Origin: Bacteroidales bacterium
GTDB taxonomy: Bacteria; Bacteroidota; Bacteroidia; Bacteroidales; UBA1402
Assembly (NCBI GenBank): GCA_017464285.1
Contig: JAFUDT010000009.1
Coordinates: 62,001 to 126,000 of the forward strand
Length of the DNA stretch: 64,000 bases
Direction of reading: 5' to 3'
The notes below the pieces were generated by a model. That model searched no databases. It saw only the letters and a list, made by a program, of their open reading frames with translations, and was not told the origin of the DNA. A program made the position numbers and the translations under genes. Shown here piece after piece: positions 59,557 to 64,000 of the stretch (positions are counted from its first letter, which is position 1; each line of letters starts with the position of its first letter).

Positions 59557-60543
59557 ATGAGAAAAATAATGGAAGTGTTCTGCATAGTTGGTTGTTTATG
59601 CATTTCGTGCCAGCCTTGGAAAAAGGAGGAAATTGGTGGGGATCAATCATATACGCTTAATTCTGAAGACCTGTCGTGGAATGATGAAAATGCATATCCG
59701 ACACTCCTGAGCATCAATGAACTCCTTTTCGACCCCCTGAAAGACGGTGTCGACTATGTGGAAATCGTCAATGTATCTGACCATGCAGTCGATCTTTCCG
59801 GGATATATCTCTGCAACCGCAGTGCGGCAGGAGTCCTGTCCGCGGGTAAAGTACTGAGTCAGGAGTCCTGCCTGCTGAGCCCCGGAGGCTACTGTCTGCT
59901 GTCTTCCGATACGGCCAGGGTGGCTGCCGACTACGGTTTCCCCGCTGACAGTCTCCGTTTGCAGATCAAATCTTTCCCCTCTTTCCCGAACGAGTCCGGC
60001 TGTGTTGTCCTGACTGACCGGCAGGGGGTACGGATTGATGAATTTCCATATACAAAGTATCTGCATCATCCTTTGGTGTCGGTCCGGGAAGGAATCGCTC
60101 TGGAAAAAATGCATCCCGGGCTCCCTTCGGCCAAAGCTACCTGCTGGACGTCTGCTGCAGCGGATGCCGGTTTCGGCACCCCTGGTCGTCAAAACTCGCA
60201 GTATGCTCCGTGGCTGTTTTCGTCAGAATACCCCGAGAACAGGTTTTTTGCCAGCTCTGAAATCATTTATCCGAAACGTCTCAATACTGACAGTCAATGG
60301 TTACTTTATTACTATTTCCGAGATGGCTGCGTGGCCAATGTGGTGATATTATATGAATCTTCAAGACCCTGTTTCACCTTGGCGGACAACCTGCTGCTGG
60401 GCAGCCGGGGAGTGCTCAAGTGGTCGGGGCTGGACAATGAGGGTCAGCCTGTCCCGTTCGGCCGTTATTTGGTGCAGGCCCAATGCCACACAGTAGAAGG
60501 GGAGGTTTTCCGGCAGTATTTTGTCGTGGCTGTACTACCCTGA
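59557..60543 (+). CDS. Lipoprotein with lamin-tail domain
   Basis: A 328-residue lipoprotein (signal with VGCLCISC). Residues about 45-200 form a lamin-tail domain: LLSINELLFDPLKDGVDYVEIVN is the characteristic opening, then VDLSGIYLCNR. The C-terminal part (about 270-328) ends with a FlgD/Ig-like strand pattern (LKWSGLDNEGQPVPFGRYLVQ). Bacterial LTD proteins are surface-bound, often with nucleases, but no catalytic domain is present. Start ATG 59557 opens the lipoprotein signal. A -7 like TATATTTG lies at about 59507. Confidence 0.82.
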   Translation: MRKIMEVFCIVGCLCISCQPWKKEEIGGDQSYTLNSEDLSWNDENAYPTLLSINELLFDPLKDGVDYVEIVNVSDHAVDLSGIYLCNRSAAGVLSAGKVLSQESCLLSPGGYCLLSSDTARVAADYGFPADSLRLQIKSFPSFPNESGCVVLTDRQGVRIDEFPYTKYLHHPLVSVREGIALEKMHPGLPSAKATCWTSAAADAGFGTPGRQNSQYAPWLFSSEYPENRFFASSEIIYPKRLNTDSQWLLYYYFRDGCVANVVILYESSRPCFTLADNLLLGSRGVLKWSGLDNEGQPVPFGRYLVQAQCHTVEGEVFRQYFVVAVLP

Positions 60544-60546
60544 AAA

Positions 60547-60578
60547 TTTGCCGTTTTAGTGCCTTTGCATTACTTTTG
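60547..60578 (+). promoter_or_regulatory. Consensus promoter of antiporter-ABC operon
   Basis: TTTG (60547-60550), exactly 20 bases, TACTTTTG (60571-60578), beginning three bases after the preceding stop codon. Confidence 0.8.
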
Positions 60579-60596
60579 TCTTCACAAATCAGGGGC

Positions 60597-62684
60597 ATGG
60601 ATTCATTACTCGGCATAACCTTTCCTATCGACAATCCGATAGCCGTTTTTCTGACGGTTCTGCTGATTATCCTGCTGGCGCCGATGCTGATGCGACGCCT
60701 GCATATTCCTCACATTGTCGGCATGATACTGGCCGGTCTGTTGTTGGGTCCCTATGCGCTGAATGTTTTGCCCTTCGACCGCAGCATCGATGTATTTGGC
60801 AAGGTCGGCCTCTACTATATCATGTTTCTGGCTGGTTTGGAAATAGATATAAGGGACTTACGTAAGAACCTGGGGCGCAGCCTGGTATTCGGCCTTGTCA
60901 CCTTTTCTCTGCCGGCACTGCTCGGCTTGGCTTCTTCTCTGTGGCTGCTGCACTTCAGTCTGATGTCGGCCGTACTGCTGATGAGTGTGTTTGCTTCGCA
61001 TACCCTGGTTTCCTTTCCTATTATCAGCCGTTACGGCCTGTCCAACCGCTCGGCTGTGAATATCGCTGTGGGCGGTACGGTCGTGGCCGTTACGCTGGCT
61101 ATGTTTTTGCTGGCCGGGGTGGACTGTCATTTCCAGGACAACGAATCGAAAGACCGTTGGCTGGGGATGGTCCTTGAACTTGCGGCAGCTCTGGGCATCA
61201 TTTTTTATGTGCTTCCTCGGTTGTGCCGATGGTTTCTGAACCATTACACCGACGGAGTGCTGCGTTTTGTCATGGTGCTGGCCATGGCCTTTTTGGGGGC
61301 CCTGCTTACGGAAATTGCCGGCTTCCAGGGAATTCTGGGAGCTTTCTTCGTCGGTCTGGCTCTCAATGCCCAGATTCCGAAACTATCCAGTCTGATGAAC
61401 CGGATCAGTTTCGTGGGCAATGCCTTGTTTTTCCCCTATTTCCTCATCAGCGTAGGCATGATGATCAATCTGCGCTCTTTTGTTCAAAGCTGGGACGGCA
61501 TTTTTGTGGCCGTGGTGATGACAACCGTGGTATTGGCCGGTAAATGGATGGCAGCCAAGTTTTCGCAATGGCTGTTCAAAATGCGCGACAGTGAGGGGAC
61601 ATTGCTCTTCGGCCTGACCGCCGGTCGGGCGGCTGTCACGCTGGCAGTAGTGGCCGTCGGTTATCATATTATTGTCGGCTATCAGGATGACGGCACCCCC
61701 GTGCGCCTGCTTGGAGAATCCGTCCTGAACGGCAGTGTCGTCATGATTTTGGTCTGCTGTCTGGTAAGCCCGGTGGTGACCGAGAGAGCGGCACGCCGGA
61801 TGATGCTCGAAAAGGATGAGAAAGAGGTGGCCCGCCAGGATGCTGCGCATATCCTTATCCCTGTCTCAAATCCGAAGATGATTGAAAACTTGGTACAGAT
61901 AGCCGCCTTCAGCCGCAATCCACAGGATGAGCTCTATGCTCTCAGTGTGGTGGAGGACGATACGGGAGCCGATCGCAAACAATGCAGCAACCTGCTCAAC
62001 ATGAGCGCACAGTACGCAGCTTCGATGGAAACGGACTTCCATCAGATTATGCGTTTCGATTCAGATGTGACGGCCGGTATCAAACAGGCGGTTCGTGAAT
62101 ATGCCATTTCGGATGTCATATTGTACATGAGTCATTTTGCCACTACTGCCGATACTCCTTTCAGCAGCCGCTTGAACCGACTCATCGGGCAGGTACACAC
62201 CAATTTGTATATTTTCCGTTATAAGTCGCGTCCCGCTTCCTGGCGTTCGGTGGTCTTGTTTCTGCCAGAGAGATCCGAATATGAGCACGGTTTCGGTTCG
62301 CTTATCAGGCGTTGCTCACTGCTGTGCCGCAATCTGGGCTGTCCGCTTGTCCTCTATGGGCATCCTGCCACCATTCAACATGTCAGGCAGCTGAAGACCG
62401 GGCAATTCCCCGATTTGTCCGTTGAGTATAATGATTGGCACAATTGGCAGAATATACCCATGCTGGTGGACAATCTCTCGGCCGACAGCCTGCTGATGTT
62501 TGTCCTGTCCCGTCAGGACGGTGTCTCCTATGATGCCTCACTGGAGAATATACCGTCGATGATAGCCTCCATCTTCCAGGACCGCACGGTGGCATTCGTA
62601 TTCCCCGAACAAAGGCTATATACTCAGAATATGACCTCTTACTCCGGCCCTATTGAATTGAAATCAACAAAAAGAGATAAATGA
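60597..62684 (+). CDS. CPA2-type cation:proton antiporter
   Basis: A 695-residue inner-membrane protein. The first 390 residues hold about 12 membrane segments of the Na+/H+ exchanger fold ([67 protein letters not shown]). The C-terminal cytoplasmic 280 residues look like one or two UspA-type nucleotide-binding domains ([22 protein letters not shown]). Start ATG 60597 is 19 bp after the -7 box. It overlaps the next gene by 4 bp, so translation is coupled. Ion (Na+ or K+) not determined. Confidence 0.88.
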   Translation: MDSLLGITFPIDNPIAVFLTVLLIILLAPMLMRRLHIPHIVGMILAGLLLGPYALNVLPFDRSIDVFGKVGLYYIMFLAGLEIDIRDLRKNLGRSLVFGLVTFSLPALLGLASSLWLLHFSLMSAVLLMSVFASHTLVSFPIISRYGLSNRSAVNIAVGGTVVAVTLAMFLLAGVDCHFQDNESKDRWLGMVLELAAALGIIFYVLPRLCRWFLNHYTDGVLRFVMVLAMAFLGALLTEIAGFQGILGAFFVGLALNAQIPKLSSLMNRISFVGNALFFPYFLISVGMMINLRSFVQSWDGIFVAVVMTTVVLAGKWMAAKFSQWLFKMRDSEGTLLFGLTAGRAAVTLAVVAVGYHIIVGYQDDGTPVRLLGESVLNGSVVMILVCCLVSPVVTERAARRMMLEKDEKEVARQDAAHILIPVSNPKMIENLVQIAAFSRNPQDELYALSVVEDDTGADRKQCSNLLNMSAQYAASMETDFHQIMRFDSDVTAGIKQAVREYAISDVILYMSHFATTADTPFSSRLNRLIGQVHTNLYIFRYKSRPASWRSVVLFLPERSEYEHGFGSLIRRCSLLCRNLGCPLVLYGHPATIQHVRQLKTGQFPDLSVEYNDWHNWQNIPMLVDNLSADSLLMFVLSRQDGVSYDASLENIPSMIASIFQDRTVAFVFPEQRLYTQNMTSYSGPIELKSTKRDK

Positions 62685-63343
62685 TGATCGAAGCAAGGGA
62701 CATCCACAAGAGTTTTGGTGATTTACACGTGTTACGTGGAATCAGTGTCAGTGTCGATAAGGGAGAAATCGTCTCGGTTGTCGGGCCGAGCGGTGCAGGC
62801 AAGACGACTTTGCTGCAGATACTGGGCACCCTGGACCGGGCCGACAGCGGCCAGGTAATCATCGACGGGCAGGATGTGTCACGATTGGGAGAGAAGGCCC
62901 GGTCCGTTTTTCGCAATCTCCATATCGGCTTCGTCTTTCAGTTCCATCAACTGCTGCCTGAGTTTACGGCACTGGAGAATGTCTGCTTGCCGGCAATGAT
63001 TGCCGGGTGTAGCAGAAAAGAGGCTGAGTTGCGTGCCCGCGAGATGCTCGACTACATGCATCTTGGTGACCGTTGTCATCACAAGCCCGGTGAATTGTCC
63101 GGCGGAGAGCGCCAGCGGGTGGCTGTAGCACGTTCCCTGGTCAACCGTCCCAAGGTGGTCTTTGCCGATGAGCCGTCCGGTAGCCTTGACTCGGCCAATA
63201 AAGCTTCTTTGCACCAGCTTTTTTTTGATTTACGCGAGCAACTGGGTCAGACCTTTGTCATTGTCACCCATGACCGCGAATTGGCACTCCTTACCGATCG
63301 TACCATCGAAATGAAGGACGGCGTGATAGTCCGGCCGGAGTAA
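62681..63343 (+). CDS. ABC transporter ATPase, LolD-like
   Basis: A 220-residue ATPase: Walker [11 protein letters not shown]-loop [16 protein letters not shown], signature [14 protein letters not shown], Walker [13 protein letters not shown], switch histidine IVTHDRE. The loop after the Q-loop and length fit the MacB/LolD family, which powers lipoprotein release (LolCDE) or export. No permease gene is adjacent, so its partner lies elsewhere. Two ATG codons in a row (62681, 62684); the first overlaps the antiporter stop. Confidence 0.9.
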   Translation: MMIEARDIHKSFGDLHVLRGISVSVDKGEIVSVVGPSGAGKTTLLQILGTLDRADSGQVIIDGQDVSRLGEKARSVFRNLHIGFVFQFHQLLPEFTALENVCLPAMIAGCSRKEAELRAREMLDYMHLGDRCHHKPGELSGGERQRVAVARSLVNRPKVVFADEPSGSLDSANKASLHQLFFDLREQLGQTFVIVTHDRELALLTDRTIEMKDGVIVRPE

Positions 63344-63348
63344 CGAAA

Positions 63349-63380
63349 ACAGGGCAGCTCAAGACAAAGAGCCGCCCTGT
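63349..63380. terminator. Hairpin between LolD-like gene and permease gene
   Basis: ACAGGGCAGCTC (63349-63360) pairs with GAGCCGCCCTGT (63369-63380), one A-C mismatch. T-tail weak. Confidence 0.5.
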
Positions 63381-63401
63381 TGCTATGGGTGTGTACAGCA
63401 A

Positions 63402-64000
63402 TTATCTGCGTAATTTCTCACCGATGACAAAGCAGATGGCAGCAGTGACCATGCCGTTGATGGAGGGAATACCCCATCTGAGCAGATTGGCCACGACTGC
63501 ACCCAATATGACACCAGCCACGGCCCACCAATTGACCTGGACTATTTTCATTTCATCCCTGAGGTAAGCTTTTCTGTTCATGAAATAGCTGAGAATCAAA
63601 ATGATTCCAACAGGAGGCAAAGTGCAATTGAGAATGTTGAGCCAGCCGCAGAAATTCCAGTAGAGCCAGACAGCTGTAACCGTTCCCAGGATACCGGAAA
63701 TCAACACCATGGTCTTTTTGCTCCAGCCGAAGATGTTGGACAGTCCCAGTCCTCCGGAATAAAGGGCATTGTCGTTGGTGGTCCAGATGTTCAGCCCAAG
63801 AACAAGTATGGCGATATAAAACAGATTGAGGTTGAGCATCACTTCGAAGATGTCGTTGCCGCCTACGTAGATGCTTGAAACGGCACCGAAGAAGAACATC
63901 AGGCTGTTGCCCAGAAAGAAAGCAATGACGGTAACCCACATGCCCACCTTGCCGTTCTTGGCAAAACGGGTGAAGTTCGGCGTAGCAGTACCTCCCGACA
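63402..64000 (-). CDS. codB: Cytosine permease, C-terminal part
   Basis: The last 199 residues of an NCS1 family transporter, N-terminus beyond the window. The frame is open through 64000: upstream residues read SGGTATPNFTRFAKNGKVGMWVT, the conserved CodB block. Five to six membrane segments follow (VTVIAFFLGNSLMFFFG, NLFYIAILVLGLNIWTTNDN, TMVLISGILGTVTAVWLYW, GIILILSYFMN, WAVAGVILGAVVANLL). It imports cytosine with H+. The internal ATG near 63947 is not the start. Confidence 0.88.
   Translation of the reverse strand, partial: SGGTATPNFTRFAKNGKVGMWVTVIAFFLGNSLMFFFGAVSSIYVGGNDIFEVMLNLNLFYIAILVLGLNIWTTNDNALYSGGLGLSNIFGWSKKTMVLISGILGTVTAVWLYWNFCGWLNILNCTLPPVGIILILSYFMNRKAYLRDEMKIVQVNWWAVAGVILGAVVANLLRWGIPSINGMVTAAICFVIGEKLRR

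Overview
The window looks like chromosome from a member of the Bacteroidota, most likely order Bacteroidales. Supporting signs: promoters of the TTTG-N19/20-TAnnTTTG type recur upstream of genes and tRNAs; Shine-Dalgarno leaders are largely absent; families typical of the group are present (PorT-like outer-membrane protein, DUF4292 lipoprotein, MG2-type giant secreted protein, GH95 and GH105 hydrolases, TPR giants, tandem rhomboids). I cannot name genus or species from the sequence alone. No rRNA, transposase, integrase or CRISPR array was seen.

Layout. 1-4237 (minus): giant TPR lipoprotein or periplasmic protein followed by an outer-membrane barrel that runs off the window. 4370-8425: tRNA-Asn (minus), then S41 protease, tRNA-Glu, rpsT, a pseudouridine synthase, a likely small RNA, and rsmE on plus. 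8413-9430: porT-like gene (minus) and an isolated 55-residue ferredoxin. 9536-17918: aminopeptidase P (plus) faces a tightly packed minus-strand operon of two rhomboid proteases, a membrane EEP hydrolase, priA, an outer-membrane protein and a Ca/Na antiporter. 18132-21832: HU, argS and a beta-CASP metallo-hydrolase.

21846-28050 is the accessory part. It holds one intact 1010-residue MG2-type secreted protein and the decayed 3' ends of two relatives, one inverted and one only 22 codons long. Between them sit three AT-rich genes for lipoproteins or membrane proteins that I do not recognise. The region ends in 53-bp tandem repeats and nested palindromes that run into the tRNA-Arg promoter. The intact gene is itself mosaic in base composition.

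28049-43480: tRNA-Arg, GH105 hydrolase, fabD, GH13 amylase-like enzyme, prs, glyS, parC, tRNA-Leu, an acyl-CoA ligase, a membrane-anchored LytTR regulator and a 998-residue protein that joins a receiver domain to a pyruvate,phosphate dikinase-type ATP-grasp domain. 43567-50946: a SAM methyltransferase, prfB with its programmed +1 frameshift, a second acyl-CoA ligase, an ArgE/DapE deacylase, a HerA-like ATPase and a small helix-hairpin-helix protein. 51009-57759 (minus): GH95 fucosidase, dut, TPR lipoprotein-like protein, DUF4292 lipoprotein and an EnvC-like factor in one compact array. 57844-64000: FKBP lipoprotein, asd, lamin-tail lipoprotein, a CPA2-type antiporter overlapping a LolD-like ATPase, and a partial cytosine permease.

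Most of the window is core housekeeping (translation, replication, cell wall, lipid and nucleotide supply). The novelty is concentrated in the MG2 remnant locus, its repeat-rich boundary, the receiver/ATP-grasp fusion and a candidate small RNA at about 7552-7652.
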